DNA of 64,000 nt from Collybia mongolica (Eukaryota > Basidiomycota > Agaricomycetes > Agaricales > Clitocybaceae): the NCBI GenBank assembly GCA_013420905.1, contig JAAXNY010000013.1, positions 186,001 to 250,000 on the forward strand. The letters run 5' to 3'. Below the pieces are notes generated by a model. It saw only the letters and a list, made by a program, of their open reading frames with translations, had not been told where the DNA came from and ran no database searches. Position numbers and translations under genes: made by a program. Below, one piece after another: positions 11,243 through 22,179 of the stretch. The first letter of the stretch is position 1, and every line of letters begins with the position of its first letter.

Positions 11243-12255
11243 AAGCCCGTACTTGTGCAAGAATCATGATGGAATATGTACACATGAATCGGACGCGCTT
11301 TGCGAGTGTTCATGGTTTTGAGACTATACACAGCCGCTGTTTCATGGTAAATATATAATTGTGGCTTTTCGGTGGGTGTGCGCAACCGCTGATTACAAGA
11401 CGTTGGACTGATGAACCCAGTCTGGGCCACGTGATCAGCCTAGTCACCGCGTATGTTGTGTATAAGTACGTTCAGGACTCTCACAACAACCATACGACAC
11501 ATTTCGTAGATTTTCCTTGCCTGAGTAGGCATTACGCTAGGAGGTCATCCTAAACTACTCCAACGTCTCGGCGGATCATGGCTATGGCTTCCGTCAAACC
11601 CTTTCCCTCAAAATCACATCTGTTCCACGATGCAAAAGGTGCGTATTTCCTGAACAGGCATATTTTCCGCGAAGGAACAAAGGTGGTGTTACTCCACCCA
11701 GTGGGCTGTGGTGTGCCTGTTGAAGCATGAGCGCGGCCTTTGTCTGTATGCTACCTACCATCTTTGCGATTTTCAAGTGATCATCCCTGGACGTCTGACT
11801 CTCCCAATCATCTCGATCTGGTCCAAATGTGTACAACCCCCGCGGTGTCAACTTATCACCGTTCGAGTTTATGTGCACGCCATATAAATATACTCTCACC
11901 CTGAAACCCCTCCCCCTACCGAACCCCACAATTATTCCTGCCGTGGCACTTTCTCCCCGCGCTTTTTGCAGAAATGTCGGAGTATCCATGGGAAAAAGAG
12001 AGGCGTGTAGGAAAGTTTGAGAAAATCACTTTTTTCGTTCGGAATTGTGGGGCGCAAAATCTATTGCATGCCTGTTGTTTCTCAGGAGAACACCGCCCCA
12101 CAGATGTCGCAAACGGTAGACCATATGAACTCCCACGTCTTTGCCGACCCCACTCCTGTTTGTATTTCCCCAATCTACCCAAACCACCATTCCAAAGGAT
12201 ATTTTTTCTTCTTCATACCCCACAGCACTAAGTGGCAAGGCTATTGGTCTCGTTT
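11243..12255. other. Gene-free stretch
   Basis: The GH43 gene ends on the left and copy A of the TM family ends on the right, converging. Only short, overlapping ORFs on both strands are present, none with recognisable motifs. Confidence 0.4.
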
Positions 12256-13457
12256 CTATGACCGGTACGCAGGTGGATGGCTGGCTGCCACCAAAACGTC
12301 TCGTTTGGAGTCACTGGCTATCGTCCAGCCCTCCCGTGGCTGGAAACTGGGATACGTACGAGGACTACCTGCACGAATCATTAGGTCCTCAGGGTAGGCT
12401 TTCCGGAGGCTATCTCTTCTTTGGCGGTGGCGGCGGCGATAAAGAATGATTAAGAAAAAAGCAATAATACCCGTCAATGAACCTAAGACTATACCCGCGA
12501 TAGCGCCTAGAGAGAGGGGATGTCCTGAAGCGGTGCTACCGTCACTAAGGGTGTCGGGGGGAGCGGTGGGGTTTTGAGTAAGAGGTGTAGTGGGCATTGT
12601 GTTGTAAGATGTAGTTATGTTCGGATCACGCAGGAAAGGTGTTGAAATGGACCCTCCCAGAGAAGATGACAATGAGGCCTGATCTGAGGAGGTTGGGCTT
12701 GGACCACGAATCGACGCGGTTGAAACGGGTTCCTCAGTGTCTACCGAGAAGGATGGCGAAATCGGATTGCCATTGGAAACGGTGCTGCAGAATTTCAGCG
12801 TGAATACGAAGGCAAACGAGAGAGACATGACAAGCACCTGTAAACTATACGATCAAGAATAAAAAGTGATGGTACACCATCAGGCTTCCCGTTGACGATT
12901 GTGATTTCGTGCGAATCGAATGGCAGCGAAGAGTTTTCGTAGACCAAAAAATCATACACATAGTCCGGACCCGAAGCGTGACTAAACTCGTTCACCAAAA
13001 TGCCGTCGATATGAAACGTGATCGCAGCACTCGGTGCTTTGCTTCCCGTGGCGGGCGGGAGTACGGCGTATACATAAACTGCGCTTCCTAATATAAAACC
13101 ATGATAAGGTGCTTCATGAAAGACCGCCGTAAGACCCAAAACTACTCACCACGGAAACGTGCGGTAGCAGATAGAGGTTGGTTAGGAAAATCATTTGCGT
13201 GGTTCGGCCCCGCGTGGAACTACTTGATTTTGAGTTGGAATTACATGACCAGAGCAGATATTGGGGCCCACTGTGCTTTCATGTCACGTTCCCGATTCAA
13301 TCCTATTGATATCTGGCGAAATGGAGCATGGCCCATGAGGACAAAAACCTTTAGAATTCCAAGCACTGGGTGGGTCGTATGCCACGATCTCATGATTGAA
13401 AGTAGGAACAGTGTCGTCGATGGTGACGTTCGAGAGAGTGGCCCTTCCGAAATACAT
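12256..13457 (-). pseudogene. TM-family copy A: beta-sandwich, Ser/Thr/Pro-rich, single-pass membrane protein with a nonsense codon in exon 1
   Basis: Minus-strand exons 13457-13272, 13219-13150, 13087-12838 and 12784-12256. Exons 1-3 encode the Trp-rich extracellular beta-sandwich (NVTIDDTVP, SAWNS, then GSAVYVYAVLPPATG, FHIDG and SLFILDRIVYR). Exon 4 has a Ser/Thr/Pro-rich stalk, a TM helix (GAIAGIVLGSLTGIIAFFLI), a basic stop-transfer RRRHRQRR and a cytoplasmic tail ending GWTIASDSKRD...PPAYRS. The conserved Trp of GTWHEST is TGA here (13286-13284), where copy D has TGG. A signal peptide and secure start are not visible; MYFG at 13457 is the first in-frame Met. The rest is well preserved, so the gene is either a young pseudogene or misread at one base. 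Confidence 0.75.
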
Positions 13458-13489
13458 AAGTGGTTTGAAATGTGGGAAGAGAATTAGAT

Positions 13490-14493
13490 TATGAGTTTCT
13501 GAAGCATAGATCAGAACAGCTTTTAAATACGCTATGATCCATCAAGAAAATCCACACACCTCTAAAGGAATGTGACAGGTGACATTGGTTCAATCAAAAC
13601 AGCGGGAATCCTTGACTGAGTAAGTGAACCAGTGGCGTCAGCCTAAAGTGTCGGCAGCCCGTCAGGCTTGGAGCATCCATGATCCATGGTTCACCCTTGA
13701 AAAGATAATCTCGTAAACTTGTCTTGTGGGGACGGAAGTCTACGAGTACTCACCTCATCAAATACGTCTATTTCAGGTTGCACATCATTGATAAACGCTA
13801 ATTGTCCATACCCAGTGTCGACATCTTGCTTGATCAATGATCACAGATTGCCGCCTCTGGGGCCCTCTTCTTGGTGGTTTTATGCATACTCCATTATAAC
13901 CTCCGTGACAGTTCCTCATGCGAAGGAAGGGGGGGATTGATACTTAGATAGATTTTTTATTAGTTTGCTGTGTAGATTTGGGAACAACTGTCTGTGCTGC
14001 CACCTCCGGCCACATTACTTCTTAGGAAGAGTAATAATACAAGATCGTTACCCATCGGGAAAAGTCTGCAGGAGAAGGTATAAGTAAAGGTTACTGAGAA
14101 AGTGTCTTCTTCTAAGGTTATTATCATCGATATATCCATTGAGTCAGAGAACCTACCCGTGTTAGCGGCTATTCATTGAAGCCTGAGGTCTGATATGTGG
14201 AATAACTTCAACTTGATGAGAAATGGCCTCACAACCTAGGCAGATGAACGATCAGATCTTTCATCTGTCACTAACGGAAGTAGCAGTGGTATGGATTATT
14301 AATAGTGACTCCACCACATAAAAACCGGTAACATACTCGAGTATAACCCTATGCATTCAATTTGAAAGGCCGTGCTTTCGAAATTTTGTAAGTAACACTG
14401 GGATTATTGGTTGGAAGTGAAACGTTGGTTATTGAATCGTGAGGGTGGATAAGGCCCGGAACGGGACCGAGAAATAGAAAGCATAGCCTCTAT
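13490..14493. other. Gene-free stretch between TM copies A and B
   Basis: No supported coding frame. It would contain the promoter of copy A and any lost signal-peptide exon, and the 3' flank of copy B. Confidence 0.4.
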
Positions 14494-15920
14494 CTATGTT
14501 AAAGTTAACGTCGGAATAGGCGGGGATGGTCGCGAGTACAAAAAAAAAGTTAGAGTTCCTTGCTCCAAGGCCATTCGGTACCGCTTCCGAAAGCGATCAT
14601 GATCGCTATCCTCCAGACAGGCGGTTACAGAGCTAGTGGTACAACGACTGTAGTCTATCGCTGGAAGTCGCTCCAGGTGCCGCGGTTGTGGGGTACTGGT
14701 TAACGGATATAGGGTCACGTATCGAGACGGGTCCCTGACCATAAAAAGCGGTCGGGGAGAAGGTATAGGGAGGTGGGGTTGTTGGGGCCCGGGGGAACGG
14801 AGTCACGGGGCGTTGACGCTCTCACCAGTAGCGTCGCCCAAACAAGAATGCAGCAACTAAGAGAAGCGTGCCGCCAAGAGAGCCTAGGATAGCACCGACG
14901 ATTACTCCGGGCGGGGTTTGACCATCTCTATCATCTTTATCTCCAGCTTGCTGTTGAGATGGCTGATCAGTGAGAGTCGGTGGATCGGGAGTGTTGAATG
15001 GGCTTGAATAGTCGGATGGACTGGGAAAGCTCAACGTAACGCCGGGCGGCGAAGGTTCGGGAGAAGCTAGATGGCTGGACGATATAAGGGGAGATGGCGG
15101 ATTGACGTTGTCAGTGGGAGCCAGCTGTGTAGATTGATCGGTAGGGGCACTGGGGTTTGTAGATGAGGGAAGATCTGAACCTGTTTCGAACCTAGCCTGC
15201 AGCGTTACGATTTCATTTCTCGACGATGCTAGGGCCAGGGCACGTATGTATAAATAACGCGGTCAAGGATTATAAGCGATTTTGTCCCATTGACTCTCCC
15301 ATTAATAATACGCAACTCATGAGGGCCTGGAGGCAGGAGTTCATTGGAATATACGAGAACGTTGTATTCGTATCCTGGAAAATTCGGAGCTGGCCTCACA
15401 AAACTCTGGGCGACTCTATCATCAATAAAAAATGTCATGTCGCTGTTTCCAGATGGACTAGATGCCGTGAGCGCCAGAGCACAGAATACATAGACGGCGG
15501 TTCCTGGATGGCTAGCGTTGAGTGAAGAATGAAGATTAAAGAAGGGACAATTAGAGCGAACCGTCAAATTGAATACTCGCAGTCATGGGTGTGTTGGGAA
15601 AGTTGTTGCTTGAGGCGTCAACAGGATTGAACTGTACACAAGAGGAATCCATTGAATATGTATGTGGAAGGAATGAGTCTGGGACGTACAGTACTTTCGT
15701 GCCATGTCCCCCCATTGAAGCTGTCCTTGTTCGGGTTAGCTGTGCATTGCCCTGGGCCTTTCTGACAAACCGTCTCGGTGTTCCAAGCGCTCGCTGGACT
15801 GTAGAAAATTGATTTCCCGGTTTGAGGATCGGGAGAAGAATCGTCGGTTGTAACGTTTGTCTTTACGGCGTGGGCGACCCGGCAAAGGTACCACAGAGGC
15901 ACAAACAAGTTGTTGATCAT
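14494..15920 (-). CDS. TM-family copy B: secreted-type beta-sandwich plus single TM protein
   Basis: Five minus-strand exons (15920-15690, 15631-15562, 15503-15244, 15196-14826, 14734-14494) join in frame to 390 aa. The start at 15920 gives a signal-type N-terminus (MINNLFVPLWYLCRVAHA). The ectodomain follows with NVTTDDSS, SAWNTE, GTWHEST, TAVYVFCALAL, FIDD and SLIILDRVIY. A Ser/Pro/Gln-rich stalk leads to a TM helix (GVIVGAILGSLGGTLLLVAA) and a short basic FGRRYW. The last intron, 91 nt (14825-14735), is longer than its neighbours; if unspliced, TGA follows Trp directly and the tail is lost. The spliced tail is Pro/Arg-rich and lacks the DSKR/PPxY end seen in A and E. It is a likely cell-surface or wall-sensing protein; ligand unknown. 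Confidence 0.72.
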
Positions 15921-16350
15921 GGGAAGGGTGTTCTGTTAGTCTGGAATGTGAAGATTCTTATATAATATAAGTGGGGGGAAAGATCCATGATACTTGATTG
16001 TCCAATCGACCGAATCTTCCGTGTTTTGCTCTGATACCATAATGTACCTCGTCATGGCATCGTGATCCTGATAGGTACCAATATAAATTTCCACTAAGGT
16101 CGAAGAAAATATGCTTAGTGTGTAGGATCTGAAATACTCCTTTTTGACTTGCTTTTGTTATTGGGTGCACGCCATAAACTCAGGGCTAGTCAAGATGAGC
16201 AGTATCGTCGCTTGTAAATGTATATGTTGATTCCGAGTCAAGTTCCAAATCTTTCCAAAAATGAACTGAATATTGCCTGACCACACAACCCAAAACAAAC
16301 ATGAATCCTCGTGACATGGAGTGGTCAGAATCTCACTGGTCTGTATCAAC
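15921..16350. promoter_or_regulatory. Shared upstream region of TM copy B and VPS29
   Basis: A 430-bp head-to-head interval between divergent genes, so it should hold both promoters. No clear TATA or known operator can be named. Confidence 0.4.
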
Positions 16351-17155
16351 ATGGTCCTTGTACTTGTAATAGGCGATCTACATATCCCACATCGAGTCCA
16401 TGATCTTCCAGCTAAGTTCAAGAAGCTCCTCGTTCCTGGAAAAATACAACAAATCCTGTGCACTGGCAATGTCTGTGACAAGGAGACCTACGAATATCTC
16501 AGGACCATATCGCCGGACGTGAACGTTGTGAAAGGAGACTACGATGAGGTTAGTCTCGCCTGTAACGAGAGTCCATACGATTACTGGTGGCTTACTCGTG
16601 CTTGAACAGAGTTCTGCCTTTCCCTTATCAACCACAGTGCTACATTCCCCAATCAAAATTGGGGTAATACACGGGCATCAGTGCATACCGACGGGGGATC
16701 TTGACTCGCTGAGCTCAATAGCACGACAGATGGACGTGGATGTTTTGATTTCTGGGCATACCCACACGTATGTTTTACATAAAGTTATTGTTGGACGTGC
16801 TAAAAACCGTCAGACTCTAGATTTCAGGCCATAGAATACGACAACAAGTTCTTTGTGAATCCTGGGTCGGCTACAGGTGCATGGACAGGTGCTTACAATG
16901 GGTGAGACTGCATTCCGTCGTGTCTGGCGATAGCTGAACTCCCTCAGCGACCCGACGCCATCGTTCGCGCTCATGGATATCCAAGGCCCAGTCGTGGTTA
17001 CATATGTCTATCAGCTTATTGAAGGAGAGGTGCGGGTGGAAAAGATCGAGTGGAGAAAGGAGCCAGAAGTTGCGGCCGCTGCTCCGCGCAGTACGGTCAT
17101 GCCACAGAGCATTCCGAGTCCCACCCCCGGCAGTCCACCAAGTGGTGGGTGGTGA
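16351..17155 (+). CDS. VPS29: Retromer complex subunit VPS29
   Basis: Exons 16351-16548, 16610-16767, 16821-16901 and 16948-17155 join to 214 aa. The metallophosphoesterase-like fold of VPS29 is clear: [15 protein letters not shown] at the N-terminus, [51 protein letters not shown] and [16 protein letters not shown]29 binds VPS35 in the cargo-selective retromer core on endosomes and returns receptors to the Golgi. Its phosphoesterase site is generally considered catalytically inactive. The C-terminus after WRKEPE carries an extra Ala/Pro/Ser-rich tail (APRSTVMPQ...SGGW), common in fungal orthologues. Single-copy housekeeping gene; splice sites are all canonical. Confidence 0.95.
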
Positions 17156-17734
17156 TGTTGGAGGAGGATTTACATGTACGCCAAACTATCTTTGCGTCAG
17201 ATTCTGCACGTTTCAAGCTCATAATGTTTTTGTTTGTCAGATATAGTACAATTCCCTTAATCCACGGTGAAACATTTATTTGAACATCTTTTCTCTTTGA
17301 CGAGGCAACTTGTGGGGATCTTGATCAACGTATATCAAATAAAATCCGATTACGATACCCCGACTCATAGTCCAATTATGTCAAGTCTAACACAAGACAT
17401 CTGCCACATGCTCGCACTCTCGACAAAATTATACTCATTTATCCCTTGGACAATACATGTACTCACCTTTTTCCGGCAGGTTGCAGGCTCGCAGGTTCAA
17501 TTGCAGGTTCACATAAAACATACGTTATTAGCTGTCTCTGCGGAAAAAACCTATGGTCACGAGATCCTCGTCGCCTACTGTAAACTACTGGTAGTTGCTG
17601 TCAAATTGTGCGCAGTAACGTGATGAAACACTCTTGACATAACACCTGCGGTTGTAATTTCAGCCTGCGCACCCTCTGATATAAATATCGTTCAGCAACC
17701 TTCCAACTAATCATACTACGCAAACGCCAAAATT
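17156..17734. promoter_or_regulatory. Intergenic region, VPS29 to phosphatase gene
   Basis: No gene seen. It contains the phosphatase promoter; TATAAATA at 17681-17688 lies about 50 bases before the ATG. Short repeats of GCAGGTT/GCAGGCT occur near 17478-17510. Confidence 0.45.
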
Positions 17735-18502
17735 ATGGATTCGGAAGACCCAAAGGACCCCAACATGGACATGATCATCCCTGGGTTGTACTTGGGAAAG
17801 TATGTACCAATCCCAGCATGTTTCTTCGACCGTTGATCATATCCGACTTAATCGGCCTTGCAGCACTTTTTCTCAACGCTCGGAATCGCATCTCCAAAAA
17901 TACGGGATCACGCATATCCTCTCCGTGACCCCCGTCTATTACGTACCAGAAGGTGTTTTGGAACGCAAGTCCATCGAAGTTGATGACTATCCCGACGTGG
18001 TACGAGATTGCATGCCTCACATATCCAGGCGGCGCTTAATGATCGTTTGGTCATGTAGGACCTGATGGTTCACTTCAAGGAAACAAATGCATATATCTCG
18101 GCCGCGCTCAAGCAAGGTGGGGTTTTGGTGCACTGGTAGGTTGCCAGATATCAATATTATCACACGGAACGTACTAATTAAGAGTCAGCTTGCAGGGTGT
18201 TTCACGCAGTGCTACGGTCGTTGCAGCCTATCGTACGTACAACCCTGCCCCGTTCCTTAGTGGGCGCTTATATAGGTTGTGCTGAAGTAATGGCTTCACG
18301 TGGTCTTTCACACCAAGAAGCAGTTGCCTTCGTGAAAGCTCGCCGTCCCATAGTCAACCCCAACTTCGGCTTTATTCGGCAACTTGAGCTGTACGACGCA
18401 GCCCAGTGCGATATGGATTCAGAGGAGGGTAAGCGCGTGTCTGTCATCTGGCAGGATGAATTTGAAACGCTATACCTGGCTGCGATCAAGCAACTTAATT
18501 AG
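17735..18502 (+). CDS. Dual-specificity protein phosphatase (atypical DUSP)
   Basis: Five exons (17735-17799, 17864-17999, 18059-18135, 18189-18232, 18276-18502) give a 182-aa protein made almost only of a catalytic DSP domain. Features in order: MIIPGLYLGN, YGITHILSVTP, VDDYPDV with the probable general-acid Asp, AYISAALKQGGVLVHC, and the P-loop HCLQGVSRSATVVAAY, which fits HCx5R with Cys nucleophile and Arg. Then comes ARRPIVNPNFGFIRQL, the usual DUSP closing motif. The P-loop is split by an intron between Cys and Leu; the 44-nt exon 4 codes for its second half. The substrate is probably a phosphoprotein such as a MAP kinase, but the partner is not predictable. Confidence 0.9.
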
Positions 18503-19024
18503 GGACCTTATATAAATCGCAGTTGTTCCCATGTCATCCTTGAGCAGACCGTATATACATAGATCAACTTGTGCGTGATAAATTGACAATAACGGATGGC
18601 AGGGTTGTATCCCTTGCCACACATCTGTCGCACTTAGATTGTACTGTGAAATTCTCGCTAGTGCTAGTAGGCTACAAATGGTCTTTTCTTTTTTGACCTT
18701 GGCGAATAGATCCCTATAGATCCCCAGAGATCACTAATTTGAATATTCTTGATATCGGAGAGCAAAACCTTTCTCATGTGTCGACGCCTCGAACGAAATC
18801 AATTTACAAGGCTAGTTGCCAAGCCAGCCGTCGTTGACCATTAAAGAAATTAATCGATCGATAACGTCGACAACGTGCTACATAGACATTGTCATGATTT
18901 TAACAAAGTGATATCAATGATCATGGGAGTTCGGTAAGACGTTCCGACTACGCTCATACAGGGCGTGAAAAGGCATAAGATGACCAGCGGTGTAGCACTA
19001 TCGGGCAGGCAAGAACTAGATGTA
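18503..19024. other. Gene-free stretch between convergent genes
   Basis: The phosphatase (plus) and P450 (minus) converge here. No coding signal is seen. Confidence 0.45.
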
Positions 19025-21045
19025 CTAGAAAATGTGCTGCTGAGCAATAAGCGACACAGCCTTCTGCGATCGTGGCTTAATCGTACACTTGTAAGGCTCG
19101 GGGTAACTGGGAATCACATACTCGATCAGGGCAGGTATTGGAAAATATTTGGGCACCAACGGACCTAATGATACCCGATGTGTTCGCATGCAAGGGCGTA
19201 ATTTCAACACCATTCTCAGCAGCCTTCATAATATCAAAGACGGCGAGAGACATCACAATAGTGGAGAAGAGCGAAGCCTCCGCGAGATGCATCCCGGGGC
19301 ATATCCGACGACCATACCCAAAACACACGTTTCGGGGATCCCGCTGTGCCTTCCGCTCTGCCGTCGCAATGTGCCTATCTGGGTTGAAACTGAATGGATC
19401 AGGGTACGTCTTTGGATCGTGAAGCATGTTCCTGCAGAAAATATTAGTGGTGTCAGAAAAGTGCGAGGAGCGGAGACGAAATACTGCACCAGAGATTGGC
19501 GATTATGATAGACCCTTTGGGAACAAGATAGCCGTTAACTATGCCATCTTCCATGGCGGTATGCGGGACGCCTGCGCCGAATATCGATGTTAGCCGCTCT
19601 GTCCAATTTGCGTTGAAAAAAATATCTAACCCGTGGGAGCAACGCTATTCCATCGAAGGACCTCGGTGAGCACGGCGTTCACATACGGAAGATAGGGACG
19701 ATCTGCAAGAGCCGGAAGCCGGTCGCTGCCAACGACAGAATCTATCTCTGCTTGGGCCTTCTTCTGAACATCTGTTCAGGAATAACATCAGATTTTCCGC
19801 TTAACTATATTAGACGCTTAGTACATACCAGGATTTAATACCATTGCCAAGAAAAAGGCGTATTCCGCAGAAACCGTCGTGTCCGCACCACCTACATAGA
19901 GGTAACTCTAAGAAACAAGGCAAGGTAGCAAACAACAAAAACTGACCACCATACATAGAGCTGGCAGCGAATTTGAGGTCGCCTAGTTTGTTGCCAGACA
20001 AACTGGGATCTTCTTCGAGGATGTTGGCGACGAAAGATGGAGGGGCCGTCCCCGCGTCCTGAGAAGGAACATCAGTGACAGTATTCAGGGGGTCGGTGAT
20101 AACGAGATGTACCATATTTTTCTTGGTAAAAGCATAAGGTACCTCCACCATGTCCGCGGTCGCCTTTGCCCAAGTACGAGCTGTCTCCATGAATCCCATG
20201 CCTGGTAGCCATTCCGGTAAATGACGCAGAGCCGGGAAGAAATCGACGAGGAACGCTCCAGGAACCGTGGCAGCATTGAAATTGTGGTTGGCATTCTCGA
20301 TAAGGTCAACAAATGGATCATCGCCCTCTTGAACTTCGATGCCATATGTGAGCTTGAGAATGATGCCGCCAGCTAGTCTTTATACAGCCATGATTAGGAT
20401 CACGTTAGATAGTATATAGATAGGAGAGGGGTTACATACTTGCGAAGATGTGACATGAGGTCATTAGGCCTGGTCAGCACCCTTCTCAGGAAGCGGTACG
20501 ATTCGTGCTCAACGGTAAGCACGTGATTCTCCATCGGAATAGGCCCAAGAAAATTGGAGAAGTATTTGCGGAACGAACGGAAACGGGCACCATAAGGTAG
20601 CAACACAAGAGTATTCCCATACCCCACGAGCTCCCCGCCCATTTCCAACCGTGGACGGTCAGAGAATATTGCACCCTGCCTGTCGAGTTCGTCCATAATT
20701 TCAGAAGAATTTACGATTACCATCGATCGTCCCATGAGCCTAACGGAGCAGATACCACCTTGAATGATGTCAACTATTCGGGTTGATTAATTGCTTTCGA
20801 GGAACGTACCCCATTTCCGTCCCCACTCAGCGAACGTCACCCATTCCCTCTCTGACGGCATGTCTGCGACATTCTGGGAGGCGATCGCGACATTAGTTAT
20901 GGAATGGAGTTTGACAGTTGTGTCTTACACCAATGAGAGGGAGCCCCCTCGGACCTGGAGGAAGAGGCGTAGAACCCCTTTGCCTAAGATATCGCTGCAG
21001 AATATACAGCCCAAGCACCGCAGCGACAATGTCCAACTTTGTCAT
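19025..21045 (-). CDS. Cytochrome P450 monooxygenase
   Basis: About ten exons on the minus strand, from ATG at 21045 to TAG at 19025, encoding roughly 510 aa. An N-terminal membrane anchor ([16 protein letters not shown]) is followed by the Pro hinge [13 protein letters not shown]. Later come the I-helix oxygen-binding motif GGADTTVS, the K-helix ExxR as TEVLRWNS, and the heme loop [11 protein letters not shown] with the Cys ligand at about 19325. The protein should sit on the ER and use a P450 reductase. The family resembles basidiomycete P450s loosely annotated as O-methylsterigmatocystin oxidoreductase-like; the true substrate is unknown. I excise a 54-nt intron between AFTKKNM and DAGTAPPSF because the retained version adds a non-P450 loop. 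Confidence 0.92.
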
Positions 21046-22179
21046 GGGTATTGTCTAGGGATAAGATGACGTGAGATTTGGTCTCTCCTGGGCTGGGCGC
21101 CAGACGTCGCAACGGCAGACAAGAAGAAGCTGATTTTGTGGGGCTATATTGCCTGTGATATACGCCATGAATCGAGCTCCGCCCCCGTTTTCGACGTGTC
21201 ATGGATAAAGTTAGTCCGGATGCCTGAAGGCACGACTTCCGATGGTGGACCTACTCTTACTGGTTTTAGAGTTGTGTAAAGGGTTAACGTTCAGGTTGCG
21301 ATAATTTTGAGAGTTTTTGCCGCGTGTCGCAAGAATCTTACGCCAAGGCACAGATGGTGGGTACTGTTGATTAGCGAGATCTGTGTACATCTACCCTGAA
21401 CCCATGGCTTAACTTTATTCATGAAAAAAAGCTAATACATAAGCGTACTTCAGTAGCTCGATTCGGCCAGTATGTGACTCGTGAAGATTTCGAACGACCA
21501 TCAACATTCCACATGCACCCAATTTTAAAGGCGACCGTGTAAGGAGTTGAGAAAACTGACCGGACGGTTCTCGGCCCTGGAAGAAGCTGCAAGTAAGGGC
21601 CAATTGTCGAGACCATCAAGTATTTAGTGAAATCCCATGGGCCAAAAGTAATCTTCCAACCCTGAGCACCGGTTTCGATGGCGAGTCCAGCAACCAAAAT
21701 TTCGAAGAATGGGCTCTTAGGCGTTGTAATTTGCTATCGAGTCTTCCTGCAACGCTTGGTTGGATATTCCCTGAATGGATCATCCTCGACCCGGCAAATA
21801 ATCAAGGCCCGCTTCAAACCCCGACGTTGATCTCCAAGAACCCCATTAAACGACGCTAGAAGCCGCACCCGTTCCTTTGGAAACTTTTTCTACCGGCAAT
21901 GCCGATAATCCTCATTTCCAGATTCAGGAAAGGGCGTGTATGTGTATTCTCCGCCGCTTATGTTGTTCTTCTGGCCTCCCTGCCTATCACGGCATCTTCC
22001 CATAAGCTGTTTAAAAGTCCCTATTTCAGCCCCATTTGGCCGGATCAGCCTGAGGGGATTATACTTATGCATGGGAAATGAGCACCCGAGTGCTAAGCAC
22101 CTCTCAACCCCTGGTGCCGCCGTCGAAAACGCTCGTTTCTTTCCATACTTCAAGTCCGTTCATACCTTTGCAAGGAATC
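21046..22179. promoter_or_regulatory. Divergent promoter region, P450 and DUF6534 genes
   Basis: A 1.1-kb head-to-head interval. Short minus-strand ORFs at 21415-21700 show no recognisable motif and no splice partner, so I leave them unannotated. Confidence 0.4.
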
